A stretch of DNA of 64,000 nt from Candidatus Dechloromonas phosphoritropha (GTDB lineage: Bacteria; Pseudomonadota; Gammaproteobacteria; Burkholderiales; Rhodocyclaceae). Both the position numbers and the translations under genes were made by a program. The notes beneath the pieces were generated by a model, which did no database searches, was not told the DNA's origin, and was given only the letters and a program-made list of their open reading frames with translations. This document shows, piece after piece, positions 17,589 to 27,800 of the stretch (position 1 is the first letter of the stretch; every line of letters starts with the position of its first letter). The stretch spans positions 1,674,001 to 1,738,000 of the forward strand of contig JADKGN010000004.1 in NCBI GenBank assembly GCA_016722705.1. The letters run 5' to 3'.

Positions 17589-18560
17589 ATGTATACCCCT
17601 CAGATAGACAATCATGAGGTTGGTGCCCCAAGTTCCAGGAGCCGTGCATTAGAAATTCTACTGTTCGGCGAAGTTCTGGCCGATGTTTATCCGGATCGCC
17701 GGATGCCGGGTGGAGCACCATTCAGTGTCGGATGTCATCTTGCGGCTTGTGGCATTCCGGTGGCGCTTGTCTCACGGCTTGGTGTCGATAGCCTAGGTGA
17801 CTTTCTGCAGATGGCGCTGGCGCGCTCGGGGATCGATCCAGGCTTTGTACAACGTGACCCGGAACACGCTAGCGGTCATGTCGATGTGATTGCCACGGTA
17901 GACGGGCATCGCTTCGAAATCGTGCCGGATCAGGCTTTTGATTTCATTGACGGCACGACTTTGCACAATGACCTGTCGCGCGGGCAAGTCCAACCACGGC
18001 TGATCTATTTCGGTACGCTCGCCCAGCGCAACAGCGCTTCGCGGGCAGCGTTGGATTCGCTGCTGGCAGTCTGCGAGGCCACCCGCTTCGTCGATCTCAA
18101 CCTGCGCCCCCCCTGGATCAGTGCTGACGTGGTGGAAAAGTCGCTGACGGCGGCCAATATCGTCAAGCTTTCCGAAGAAGAGTTGTGCTACGTTGGTTCG
18201 TTGCTTGGTCTTCCCGCGGCGATGGAAGGAGAAGCGATTGCCCGGCAACTGGCACAACGTTTCGCCATAGACATGATCGTGGTGACATGCGGCGCACGCG
18301 GGGCCTGGTGCCTTTGCGGCGAGCTTGTGCAGCGTGTGGCAGCGGTTCCAGCCAACACCATTGAGGGTGATGCCGTGGGCGCGGGTGATGCGTTTTCCGC
18401 AATCTGCATTCTCGGACATCTGTTGCACTGGGATATGCCGTCGACCCTGAACCGGGCAGCGGCTTTTGCAGCCGCCATTTGCGGCATTCGCGGCCCGGTG
18501 CCGGAAAGTTTGCAGTTTTATGGCCGATTCCGAGAGAGATGGCGACTTGAACACAACTAA
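17589..18560 (+). CDS. PfkB-family carbohydrate kinase, probable fructokinase
   Basis: 323 aa from ATG 17589; a TTG at 17562 would lie upstream of the likely transcription start. The PfkB N-terminal signature covers MPGGAPFSVGCHLAACG, and the C-terminal catalytic motif reads EGDAVGAGDAFSAICILGH with the base Asp. It would phosphorylate fructose to fructose-6-phosphate using ATP. The context supports fructose: the next genes make sucrose and an amylosucrase that releases fructose. The last 41 bp overlap the start of the sucrose-phosphate synthase gene in another frame. Confidence 0.85.
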   Translation: MYTPQIDNHEVGAPSSRSRALEILLFGEVLADVYPDRRMPGGAPFSVGCHLAACGIPVALVSRLGVDSLGDFLQMALARSGIDPGFVQRDPEHASGHVDVIATVDGHRFEIVPDQAFDFIDGTTLHNDLSRGQVQPRLIYFGTLAQRNSASRAALDSLLAVCEATRFVDLNLRPPWISADVVEKSLTAANIVKLSEEELCYVGSLLGLPAAMEGEAIARQLAQRFAIDMIVVTCGARGAWCLCGELVQRVAAVPANTIEGDAVGAGDAFSAICILGHLLHWDMPSTLNRAAAFAAAICGIRGPVPESLQFYGRFRERWRLEHN

Positions 18561-20736
18561 CCAAAGCTCTGGACTCAGTATTCTGATGATCAGCGTGCAT
18601 GGATTGATCCGCGGCCACGATCTTGAACTCGGTCGCGATGCCGATACCGGCGGCCAGATCACTTATGCGCTCGAACTGACGAGGGCGCTGGGACAGGATT
18701 TGCGCGTCGAGCGGGTTGATCTGCTGACGCGCCTGATTGAGGATCCGAAGGTGGCTGCCGATTATGCGCGCCCGGAGGAGCTACTTGCCGACAAGGTATC
18801 GATCGTTCGCCTGCCGTTCGGGCCGGCGCGCTACCTGCGCAAGGAGCAGATGTGGCCGTACCTCGACCAGATGGTTGATCGTTGCCTGCATTTGCTTCGC
18901 CGGCGCGGTCGACTCCCGGATTTGATCCATTCCCACTATGCCGATGCCGGTTATGTGGGGCGCCAGTTGTCTCTGCTGCTGGGAATCCCGCAATTCCATA
19001 CCGGGCACTCCCTCGGCCGGCCCAAGCGGGCGCGCTTGCTGGCAAGTGGCCGGCGCGCGGAGGCGATCGATCGCAGCTTCCATTTCGGACCGCGCATCGA
19101 TGCCGAGGAAGATGTTCTGGCGCATGCGGCCTGCATCATCACCAGCACGCAGCAGGAAATTGACGAGCAGTACGGACTCTATCGCAACTGTGAACGGCAG
19201 CATTTCGTCGTGATTCCGCCAGGTACCGATACCAAGCGGTTTTCCGCGCCGGGACGCCGGCGCCTGTCGGTTCAGCTGGTACAGAAAATTGACCGCTTTC
19301 TGAGTGATCCGCTCAAGCCGCTGATCCTGGCCATCGCCCGTCCCGATTTGCGCAAGAACCTGAACGGCTTGCTTGCTGCCTATGGCCGCGACAAGGCCTT
19401 GCAGGAAAAGGCAAATCTGGCGATCGTCGCCGGCGCCCGCGACAACATGCGCAGCATGGACGAAGCGCAGCGCAAGGTGCTGCAGGATCTGTTGCTCGAT
19501 ACCGATCTCTATGACCTGTGGGGCCGCATAGCGTTACCGAAGGAAATTCCGCAGGATGAAATTCCCGATCTCTTCCGGCTGGCGGCACGGCGCCGTGGCG
19601 TGTTCGTCAATCCGGCGCTGACCGAGCCGTTCGGGCTGACGCTGATCGAGGCGGCAGCCAGCGGCCTGCCGATCATCGCCCCCGACGATGGCGGGCCTTG
19701 CGATATCGTCGCCAATTGCCGCAACGGCCTGATCGTCGATACATTGTCGTCGGAGGCCATTGCCGTAGCACTGCATGGCGCATTGGACGATCGCAAACGC
19801 TGGGCCAAGTGGGCGTCAAACGGCCTGGCCGGCGTCCAGCGTCATTTCAGCTGGTCGGGTCATGTCGGGCGCTATCTGAAAGAAGTACAGCGGGTACTGC
19901 ATCGTAATCGCAAGCCCAACCGACGACAGCAGATGATCCTCAGGGCAGGCGGTGGGAGCAACCTGCCATTGATGAAAAACCTGCTGGTCAGCGACATCGA
20001 CAACACCCTGCTCGGCGATACCGAGGGTCTGCGTTCGCTGATCGCCTGGCTCAAGTCCCACCATCCCGGCATCGGCTTCGGCATTGCGACCGGCCGTTCG
20101 CTGGAGAGCGCTCTTGCCGTTCTGAAAAAGTGGAAGGTGCCGGTACCCGATGTCCTGATCACAGCGGTCGGCAGCGAAATTTACTACGGTGCAGCAGCCG
20201 TGCCCGATACCCGCTGGGCGGCCCACATCCGCCATCACTGGCGGCGCGAGGAATTGCGCATCGTCATGGCTGTATTTCCTGGGGTCTGGCCGCAACCTGA
20301 CGAGAACCAGCGCGAATTCAAGGTGAGCTATTACGCCAACCCGCAGTCCATGCCGGACATTGCCGAGATTCGGCGGAGCATTGCGCGCCAGGGTCTGCAT
20401 GCACAGGTTATCTATTCGCACGGCGAATTCATCGACGTACTGCCGACACGGGCTTCCAAGGGGCATGCCCTGCGCCACCTCGCCTACCGCTGGGATCTGC
20501 CGCTCGAACATATTCTGGTAGCCGGCGATTCGGGTAACGATGCCGAGATGCTGACTGGCGACACCCTCGGCATCGTGGTCAGCAACCACAGCCCGGAGTT
20601 GGAGCCGTTGCGCGGTCGCCATCAGATTTATTTCGCGGCGGCCCGTTGCGCCGGCGGAATCCTCGAAGGAATTGGCCATTACGGATTTGGCAGTGCAATC
20701 GAGGCCAAGGCCGGAAAGGGTCGCGAACATGTATGA
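18520..20736 (+). CDS. Bifunctional sucrose-phosphate synthase / sucrose-phosphatase
   Basis: 738 aa from ATG 18520; the start is uncertain, and a TTG at 18547 after GAGAGAG is an alternative. Residues ~20-460 are a GT4 glycosyltransferase with the SPS hallmark SVHGLIRGHDLELGRDADTGG and the C-terminal E-x7-E block PALTEPFGLTLIEAAASG. Residues ~485-720 are a HAD phosphatase: motif I SDIDNTLLGD (nucleophile D492) and GDSGNDAEML (~669). Together they convert UDP-glucose plus fructose-6-phosphate to sucrose-6-phosphate and then sucrose. The two activities are separate genes (sps, spp) in many bacteria. It overlaps fructokinase by 41 bp and amylosucrase by 8 bp. Confidence 0.92.
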   Translation: MADSERDGDLNTTNQSSGLSILMISVHGLIRGHDLELGRDADTGGQITYALELTRALGQDLRVERVDLLTRLIEDPKVAADYARPEELLADKVSIVRLPFGPARYLRKEQMWPYLDQMVDRCLHLLRRRGRLPDLIHSHYADAGYVGRQLSLLLGIPQFHTGHSLGRPKRARLLASGRRAEAIDRSFHFGPRIDAEEDVLAHAACIITSTQQEIDEQYGLYRNCERQHFVVIPPGTDTKRFSAPGRRRLSVQLVQKIDRFLSDPLKPLILAIARPDLRKNLNGLLAAYGRDKALQEKANLAIVAGARDNMRSMDEAQRKVLQDLLLDTDLYDLWGRIALPKEIPQDEIPDLFRLAARRRGVFVNPALTEPFGLTLIEAAASGLPIIAPDDGGPCDIVANCRNGLIVDTLSSEAIAVALHGALDDRKRWAKWASNGLAGVQRHFSWSGHVGRYLKEVQRVLHRNRKPNRRQQMILRAGGGSNLPLMKNLLVSDIDNTLLGDTEGLRSLIAWLKSHHPGIGFGIATGRSLESALAVLKKWKVPVPDVLITAVGSEIYYGAAAVPDTRWAAHIRHHWRREELRIVMAVFPGVWPQPDENQREFKVSYYANPQSMPDIAEIRRSIARQGLHAQVIYSHGEFIDVLPTRASKGHALRHLAYRWDLPLEHILVAGDSGNDAEMLTGDTLGIVVSNHSPELEPLRGRHQIYFAAARCAGGILEGIGHYGFGSAIEAKAGKGREHV

Positions 20737-22684
20737 GCAGGTGGCCCATTCACTTCTCAACGCGATCCTGACCGATCTCAAGGACGAGATCGGCAATCGG
20801 CCGTTGCAGCGCTTTTACACGCGTCTGGGCGCCAATTTCTACGCCATTCATGCGCTGTTCCGCCAGCTTTACGGCGAGCGTGCGGATTTCCGGCAGCAGA
20901 TGAGTCGCTTGGTCGAGACCATGGCGCATGCCTACATCCGGCGCTCCGATGCCCTCAAGGCCATCGATCTGGAACGTGAGCGCCAACACACCTGGTTTCT
21001 CGACCAGCGCTGGGTAGGCATGGCGCTGTATGCAAATGGTTATGCCCGCAACTTGCCGGGCGTCAATAGTCGTCTCGATTATCTGCTAGAACTGGGCGTC
21101 AACCTCGTGCACATCATGCCGTTGATGAAATGCCCGGTTGGCGTCAGCGATGGCGGCTATGCGGTGAGCGATTTTCGCGAGATCGACCCGCGCCTCGGCA
21201 CACTGGACGATCTCACCCGGCTCAGCGAGCGGATGCGCAAGCACGAACTTTTGCTGGTGCTCGACGTGGTGGTCAACCACACCTCGGATCAACATGAATG
21301 GGCACGCCGCGCCCAAACCGGTGAGGAGACCTACCAGAACTATTACTACGTTTTTCCCGACCGCGAAACGCCGGACATGTACGAGGCTTCAATGCCCGAC
21401 GTGTTCCCCGAAACGGCCCCCGGAAACTTCACCTGGGACGAGGCGATGGGCAAGTGGGTCATGACGGTCTTCAACAATTACCAGTGGGACCTCAATTACC
21501 GCAACCCGGCAGTGTTCATCGAGATGCTGGACATCATCTTCTATTGGGCCAACCGGGGTGCCGACGTGCTGCGACTCGATGCGGTTGCCTTCCTGTGGAA
21601 ACGGCTGGGCAGTGTCTGCCAGAACGAGCGTGAGGCACACCTGATCCTCCAGTTGTTCAAGGATTGCTGTCAGGTTGTGGCGCCCGGGGTGTTGTTCATC
21701 GCCGAGGCCATCGTTGCGCCGACCGAAGTCGTCAAGTATTTTGGTGAAGATGCGATCAATGCCAAGGAGTGCGAGATCGCCTACAACGCGACCTTCATGG
21801 CCCTGCTCTGGGATGCGGTGGCTACCGAGAAAGCCGTGCTGCTCAATGCCGGCATCCGCAGCATTCCCGACAAGCTGGAGCGGGCGACCTGGCTCAACTA
21901 TGTGCGCTGTCACGACGATATTGGCTGGGGTTTCGCCGACGAGGATATCCGCCTGGCCGGCTACGAACCGCGCGACCATCGCAAGTTTCTGGTCGAGTAC
22001 TACACCGGAAAATTTCCCGGCTCGAAGGCGCGAGGCCAGCCCTTTGCCTTCAACAAGCGCACCGGTGACGCCCGTATTTCCGGTGCGCTGGCATCGCTGG
22101 CCGGCCTCGAGGTGGCGCTTGAGGCCAACGATGCCGAGGCCATCGACCTTTCGATCCGCACCATCATTCAGCTACACGCGATGATCCTGTCTTTCGGCGG
22201 CATCCCTCTGCTCTATTACGGTGATGCGCTAGGGACGATCAACGACTGTTCCTATCTCGAGGAAAGCGACAAGAGCATGGACAACCGCTGGATGCACCGC
22301 CCGCGACTCGACTGGAAGCAGGCTGAGCAACGCCGGGTTGCGGGGACGGTCGAGCAGCGGATTTTTTCTGCGCTACGGCACCTGATCGCCTTGCGCAAGG
22401 AGATTCCGGCTTTTGCCGACCTCAATAATCGTGAATTGCACGCCATCGACAACCCGCATATGTTCGTATATTCGCGTTTCGATCCGATGCGCAGCAGCCC
22501 GCGCGTGCTGGTTGCGGCAAATTTTTCCAGCACCGCGCAGGCGCTGCCACTGGAACCGCTGCGGCGGCAAGGCTTCTTCGTGCGTGGCTCGGCATGGGAC
22601 ATCAGTACCCAGGAAACCTTGCACTGCGAAGGCGAGGAATTGACGCTGGCGCCTCGCAATTTCGTCTGGCTGCGTGATGCCTGA
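20729..22684 (+). CDS. Amylosucrase (GH13)
   Basis: 651 aa from ATG 20729, with GGAAAGGG upstream. The catalytic set matches amylosucrase: nucleophile D284 (GADVLRLDAVAFLWK), acid/base E326 (FIAEAIVAP) and H395-D396 (RCHDDIGW). The amylosucrase-type N-terminal helical domain (~1-90) and region NHTSDQHEWARRA are present. It transfers glucose from sucrose to alpha-1,4-glucan, releasing fructose; some relatives are sucrose hydrolases, which cannot be excluded by eye. It is the last gene of the cassette, ending 12 bp before a convergent gene. No signal peptide, so cytoplasmic. Confidence 0.93.
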   Translation: MYEQVAHSLLNAILTDLKDEIGNRPLQRFYTRLGANFYAIHALFRQLYGERADFRQQMSRLVETMAHAYIRRSDALKAIDLERERQHTWFLDQRWVGMALYANGYARNLPGVNSRLDYLLELGVNLVHIMPLMKCPVGVSDGGYAVSDFREIDPRLGTLDDLTRLSERMRKHELLLVLDVVVNHTSDQHEWARRAQTGEETYQNYYYVFPDRETPDMYEASMPDVFPETAPGNFTWDEAMGKWVMTVFNNYQWDLNYRNPAVFIEMLDIIFYWANRGADVLRLDAVAFLWKRLGSVCQNEREAHLILQLFKDCCQVVAPGVLFIAEAIVAPTEVVKYFGEDAINAKECEIAYNATFMALLWDAVATEKAVLLNAGIRSIPDKLERATWLNYVRCHDDIGWGFADEDIRLAGYEPRDHRKFLVEYYTGKFPGSKARGQPFAFNKRTGDARISGALASLAGLEVALEANDAEAIDLSIRTIIQLHAMILSFGGIPLLYYGDALGTINDCSYLEESDKSMDNRWMHRPRLDWKQAEQRRVAGTVEQRIFSALRHLIALRKEIPAFADLNNRELHAIDNPHMFVYSRFDPMRSSPRVLVAANFSSTAQALPLEPLRRQGFFVRGSAWDISTQETLHCEGEELTLAPRNFVWLRDA

Positions 22685-22696
22685 TTCGCCACCGGG

Positions 22697-24295
22697 TCAA
22701 GGCATCTCGTAAGAAACCCGATCGAAATCGGCGCCCCGTTGCCTGGCGTGCATCATGCGCACCGTCCAGGACTTGCCTTCGCCGACGAGTTCGAGCGATC
22801 CACTGGTCTGGTAAATGCCGGTCGGCAGCACGAGCGAACTTTCCTGGCGGATTGCCTCCACGGGTGGAAGCAGGAAGGCCCGAACAAAGCGGTCCGCCTG
22901 ACCGGAATGGGCCGAGGCGCGACGCACGGTAACCGCCTCCGGCATTCCGGGCAGAATCGCCACGCCGGCGAGGACGCCCCCTTCGTGCTCCTGCATGAGC
23001 CAGGTCACCTGCCCGAGAAGAAAGCGTTCGCCGTCATGCGGACAGACCGCCAGCAACTGGCTGTGGGCGATCCGCTCGCCGGCATTGCCGCGTCCCAAGC
23101 GAAAGCCGTTGGCGGAATGATTGATCACTACCCAGTCATCGGTTGAATAAGTGATGTGTGGCCTTATGTTCAGTGCCTGCCCAGGAGCGACGCGGTCACG
23201 AAAAGTGAAAACCTCGTCGAATTGCCCTCTTCCATAGGTGCTTCCCGAATCCGCCTGGGTGAATTCCTTGCCGCCGACGAAGTAGTGTATTGCTTCGAAA
23301 CCCACGGCAACCTGCGCCGTGCCATGCGAAACGAAGCGGCGGAAGCGGCGTGGGGATGCCGTCTGGGTCCAGGGCCGTGAGAGACGCTCGAGCAGCCTTC
23401 CAACATGTCCCGGTGTTTCCTCGCCAAGGCCGAGTTGTGAGGGCGTGAGGCGCTGCTGAAGCTGCGACAGCATGTGGCTGATCTGAAGACCGAGACGGGA
23501 GGTATCGAGCCAGCGCGCATCGCTGCCGATGCTGTCGGCCAAGCCGGCCGAGTGAAGAGGCTGGTCCTTCGTGAACTCGATGAAATAGGGTGGGACTTCG
23601 TACTCGTCATCGACCGGATGCAGCGCAACCAGCGGCGCCCACATGCTGGCCCAGTGGCGGATGAGAGCGAGGTCGCGGACACCGTTGCCGTAAGGATTGG
23701 CGATCTCGATCAGCAGCAGGGTGACGTAGGCAGCCGCGCAGTGCGTCGCCTGCAGATCGTTTTCCAGGGAATCATTGACCGGGGTGCAGCTAACGCCGCT
23801 CCGCTCGGCGGCTTCGTAATAGCCGTGAAGTTCATGCCAGATACCGGCGGGCAATTCGCGCCGCGCGCGAAAGTGCTCGATGATGATCTGTCCGGTGTAA
23901 TAGAGACAACGATGCTGGATGGTTGCGAGAAGATTCGAAAAATGGGGATCGTCGGGCTCCTGCTGCTGCATGCGCGCGCACAGCGCATAGGCCGTGGTCA
24001 TGTGGCGCCACGCCGAAACCACGCGCCGGAAGCTTTCTTCCTGCTCGTCGCTGAGAACCAGTGCCTTGTTGTGGTAACGCCGGGCGATTTCCTCCTCAAT
24101 GAAGCAGAGCGGAACCCGGGTCTGTTCGAGGAGAGACAGCATAACCCCGGCATCGGGCGGGTTGGCGATCAGCGCATCGAGAAATGCGATGACTTGCTGC
24201 TCGGCGAGCGACGGGTTGGCGAGCGACAACTGTGAAAGGTAGTGTGACCCCGCCTGCAGGTCGGGGATATTCAGCGCGAGCGATGGCATGTTCAT
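22697..24295 (-). CDS. Conserved protein with a PilZ-like C-terminal motif
   Basis: 532 aa. The N-terminal ~300 residues are mostly helical and Leu-rich (PDLQAGSHYLSQLSLANPSLAEQQ, RYHNKALVLSDEQEESF). The C-terminal half is beta-rich and contains VVINHSANGFRLGRG, which fits the N/D-x-S-x-x-G motif of PilZ domains; no clear RxxxR half-site was found, so c-di-GMP binding is uncertain. The gene follows a HIT gene by 5 bp on the same strand. Related proteins occur in other betaproteobacteria, but I know of no assigned role. Confidence 0.6.
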   Translation of the reverse strand: MNMPSLALNIPDLQAGSHYLSQLSLANPSLAEQQVIAFLDALIANPPDAGVMLSLLEQTRVPLCFIEEEIARRYHNKALVLSDEQEESFRRVVSAWRHMTTAYALCARMQQQEPDDPHFSNLLATIQHRCLYYTGQIIIEHFRARRELPAGIWHELHGYYEAAERSGVSCTPVNDSLENDLQATHCAAAYVTLLLIEIANPYGNGVRDLALIRHWASMWAPLVALHPVDDEYEVPPYFIEFTKDQPLHSAGLADSIGSDARWLDTSRLGLQISHMLSQLQQRLTPSQLGLGEETPGHVGRLLERLSRPWTQTASPRRFRRFVSHGTAQVAVGFEAIHYFVGGKEFTQADSGSTYGRGQFDEVFTFRDRVAPGQALNIRPHITYSTDDWVVINHSANGFRLGRGNAGERIAHSQLLAVCPHDGERFLLGQVTWLMQEHEGGVLAGVAILPGMPEAVTVRRASAHSGQADRFVRAFLLPPVEAIRQESSLVLPTGIYQTSGSLELVGEGKSWTVRMMHARQRGADFDRVSYEMP

Positions 24296-24300
24296 GATTG

Positions 24301-24735
24301 TCAGCCTTGATGTTCGTCAGGATGAAGTAGTTTGCGCAGCGCCCCGCGCATGGTACCGGCGCTGACGACAGGGCGCGGCGAAAGGGAATCGCGTTGGGGG
24401 CTCCCCCAGATCGGACCGGGGAAATGGCGATCGTCATGCCAGCGCGGGATGACGTGCCAGTGCAGATGCGGTGTCATGTTACCGAGACTGGCGAGATTCA
24501 TCTTGTCGGGAGCGAAAAGCGAGCGCACGACCTTCTCGACGCTGAAAACCACGTTCATGAATGAAACACGCTCGCCAGGATCGAGATCGGTCATCTCGCG
24601 AACGTGACCGGTCCACACGACCCGGCAAAACCCCGGGTAATCGGGATCCTCGACCAGCACGACGCGACAGGCCGAAGACTCCCAGAGGATCGTCCCACCC
24701 GTTCCAGCGCAAAACTCGCAGATATCCCCGTCCAT
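24301..24735 (-). CDS. HIT-family (histidine triad) protein
   Basis: 144 aa from ATG 24735. The histidine triad HLHWHVIPRW (H-x-H-x-H) is intact, preceded by NLASLGNMTPHLHW. CEFCAGTGG near the N-terminus carries two Cys in a CxxC arrangement. HIT hydrolases cleave nucleoside phosphoramidates or dinucleotide polyphosphates. It is probably co-transcribed with the PilZ-like gene 5 bp downstream. A longer open frame upstream of 24735 has no family similarity. Confidence 0.85.
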   Translation of the reverse strand: MDGDICEFCAGTGGTILWESSACRVVLVEDPDYPGFCRVVWTGHVREMTDLDPGERVSFMNVVFSVEKVVRSLFAPDKMNLASLGNMTPHLHWHVIPRWHDDRHFPGPIWGSPQRDSLSPRPVVSAGTMRGALRKLLHPDEHQG

Positions 24736-24850
24736 TCCCGTACCCCGATTTCCGCAATGTTGCAAGGATTGCACCGGCATAAAAATACTGCAAGTGCTTC
24801 CTGCGTCCCGGACCGCATTGTTGCGGTCGACCGGCAAAATCAGCCGAAAA

Positions 24851-27800
24851 TCAGAGCAAAACGCGCTCGATGCCGCCATTGTTGGCGCGGTCGACGTATT
24901 GCGCCGCCCAGTTTTCACCGAGCAGGTGTTTTGCCATCTCGACCACAATGTAATCTGCCTGGGTCCCGGCGTCATCGTCGTAGCGCGAAAGACCCTGCAG
25001 GCAGGCCGGACACGACGTGAGAATCTTGACCTCGCCGGTGAAGCCGTCGGCGCGCAGCTTGTTCGCCGTTTGCGTGATGTCTTCCTGTTTGCGGAATTTC
25101 ACCTGGGTCGCGACATCCGGGCGCGCATAGGCGAAGGAACCGGCGTCACCGCAGCAACGGTCGGTCAGCAGCACCTCCTGGCCCATCAGCGCCTTGGTCA
25201 CGGCGAGCGGCGCATAGGCTTTCATCGGCGTGTGGCAGGGGTCGTGGTACATGTAGCGCGTACCTTCGATGCCTTCCAGCTTGAGGCCCTTTTCCATCAG
25301 GTATTCATGGATGTCGAGCAGCCGGCAGCCCGGGAAGATCTTGTCGAACTGGTACTTCTGCAGCTGGTCCATGCAGGTGCCACAGGAGACGATCACTGTT
25401 CTGATGTCGAGGTAATTGAGCGTATTGGCGACGCGATGAAAGAGCACGCGGTTGTCGGTCGTGATCTTCTGGCCCTTGTCGTCGTCCCCGGAGGCGGTTT
25501 GCGGATAACCGCAGCACAGGTAGCCCGGCGGCAGCACGGTAGTCGCGCCGATCTCGTAGAGCATCGCCTGGGTCGCCAGGCCCACCTGCGAGAACAGGCG
25601 CTCCGAGCCGCAGCCAGGGAAATAGAAGACGGCGTCCGATTCCTCGGTCGTCTTCTTCGGGTTGCGGATGACCGGAATGACCTTGTCGTCCTCGATGTCG
25701 AGCAGTGCCCGTGAGGTGCGTTTCGGCAGGTTACCCGGCATCGGCCGGTTGAGGAAGTGGATGACCTGCGTCTTGATCGTTGGCGCGCCGACCGTCGCCG
25801 GCGGATGGGCGCGTGACTTCTGGACCAAGCCGATCGCCTTGGCCGCCTTGTGCGCCAGGCGTTGCGCCTTGAAACCGAAATCCATCATGGCCAAGCGCAT
25901 CAGCTTGATCGTCGCCGGGTCTTTCAGGTTCAGGAAGGTCATCGCCGTCAGCGTGCCCGGACTGAAGCGCTTCTTGCCCTGCTTGCGCAGGAAGTTGCGC
26001 ATGGCGACCGAAACGTCGCCGAAATCGATGTCGACCGGGCACGGCTTGAGGCAGCGGTGGCAGATCGTACAGTGGTCGGCAACGTCGTTGAATTCGTCAA
26101 AATGCTGAAGCGAAATGCCGCGCCGGGTCTGTTCCTCATACAGGAAGGCCTCGATCAGCAGTGAGGTGGCGAGAATCTTGTTGCGCGGGCTGTAAAGCAG
26201 GTTGGCGCGCGGAACATGTGTCGAGCACACTGGCTTGCACTTGCCGCAGCGCAGGCAGTCCTTGATCATGTCGGAAATCTTGCCGATCTCGGACTGTTCC
26301 ATGATCAGCGACTCGGCGCCGAGCAGGCTGAACGACGGCGTGTAGGCGTTGCCCATGTCGCCGCCGGGCATCAGCTTGCCTTTGTTGAAACGGCCTTCCG
26401 GATCGACCCTTTGCTTGTAGGCGCGGAAGGGGCCGATTTCCTCCTCGGTCAGGAATTCCAGCTTGGTGATGCCGATGCCGTGCTCGCCGGAAATGACGCC
26501 GTCGAGCGATCGGGCGAGCTTCATGATGCGCTCGACCGCATGGTGCGCGGTCTGCAGCATTTCGTAGTTGTCGGAGTTGACCGGGATGTTGGTATGCACG
26601 TTGCCGTCGCCGGCGTGCATGTGCAGCGCGACGAAAACGCGGCCGCGCAGCACTTCCTTGTGGATGGCCGCGATGCGCTCGACGATAGGGCGATGGACGC
26701 CACCGTCGAAAATCTCGCTCAGGCGGGCGTGCAGTTCCTGCTTCCACGACGTGCGCACCGAGTAATCCTGCAGGCGGTGGAACAGCGTCGGGTTGGCGGC
26801 CTTGTTGGTCAGCTCGCCGGCCTGCACGCCGTGGGACGCGAAGCGCAACTCGGCCTCTGCCAGCGGCAGGTCGAGGTTTTCCAGCAGCCATTTCCAGCGC
26901 AGGCGCACGGCCTCAATGTAATCGAGCGCTGCCTGCCGGCGGTTGCCGATCAGCAAGTCCTTGTCGAGGTTGGCGTCGCCGGAATGCAGTGGCAGGTCGC
27001 CCTGGAGGAATTCGGCCAGCGCGTCGCACAGCGCCAGTTTGTTTTGCGTCGACAACTCGATGTTGATGCGCTCGATGCCGTCGCAATATTCGCCCATGCG
27101 CGGCAGCGGGATGACAACGTCCTCGTTGACCTTGAAAGCGTTGGTATGGCGCGAGATCGCGGCGGTGCGCGAACGGTCGAGCCAGAATTTCCTGCGTGTT
27201 TCGGCGTCGACCGCAATGAATCCCTCGGCGGCGCGCAGGTTGCACATGCGGACGACCTCGGAAGCAGCGGTCATCACGGCCCTTTCGTCGTGGCCGACGA
27301 TATCGCCGATCAGCACCATCTTCGGCCGGCCGTGGCGCCTGGCCTTGGTCGCGTAACCGACGGCCTTGACGTAGCGCTCGTCGAGATGCTCGAGGCCGGC
27401 CAATTGCACGCCGGCGGCATGCCCGGCACCGCCCGGCTTGAAGTAATCGGTGATCTCGACGATGGCCGGCACCGCCTCGCGCACCTGACCGAAGAATTCG
27501 AGGCAGACGGTGCGCGCCACCGGCGGCATCTTGTGCAGCACCCAGCGCGCGGCGACGATGATGCCGTCGGTGCCTTCCTTCTGGACGCCGGGAATGCCGC
27601 CGAGGAATTTGTCGGTGACGTCCTTGCCCAGCCCGGTCTTGCGGCAGGCGGCGCCAGGCATGGTCAGCACTTCTTCCTTGAGCAGCTTGCGGCCGCTCGA
27701 GTTGAAGCGCTTGACGCGGAATTCGACGTTTTCCTGCTCGTGGATCTTGCCGTAGTTGTGATTGACGCGCTCGACTTCCAGCCAGTTACCGTCTGGGTCG

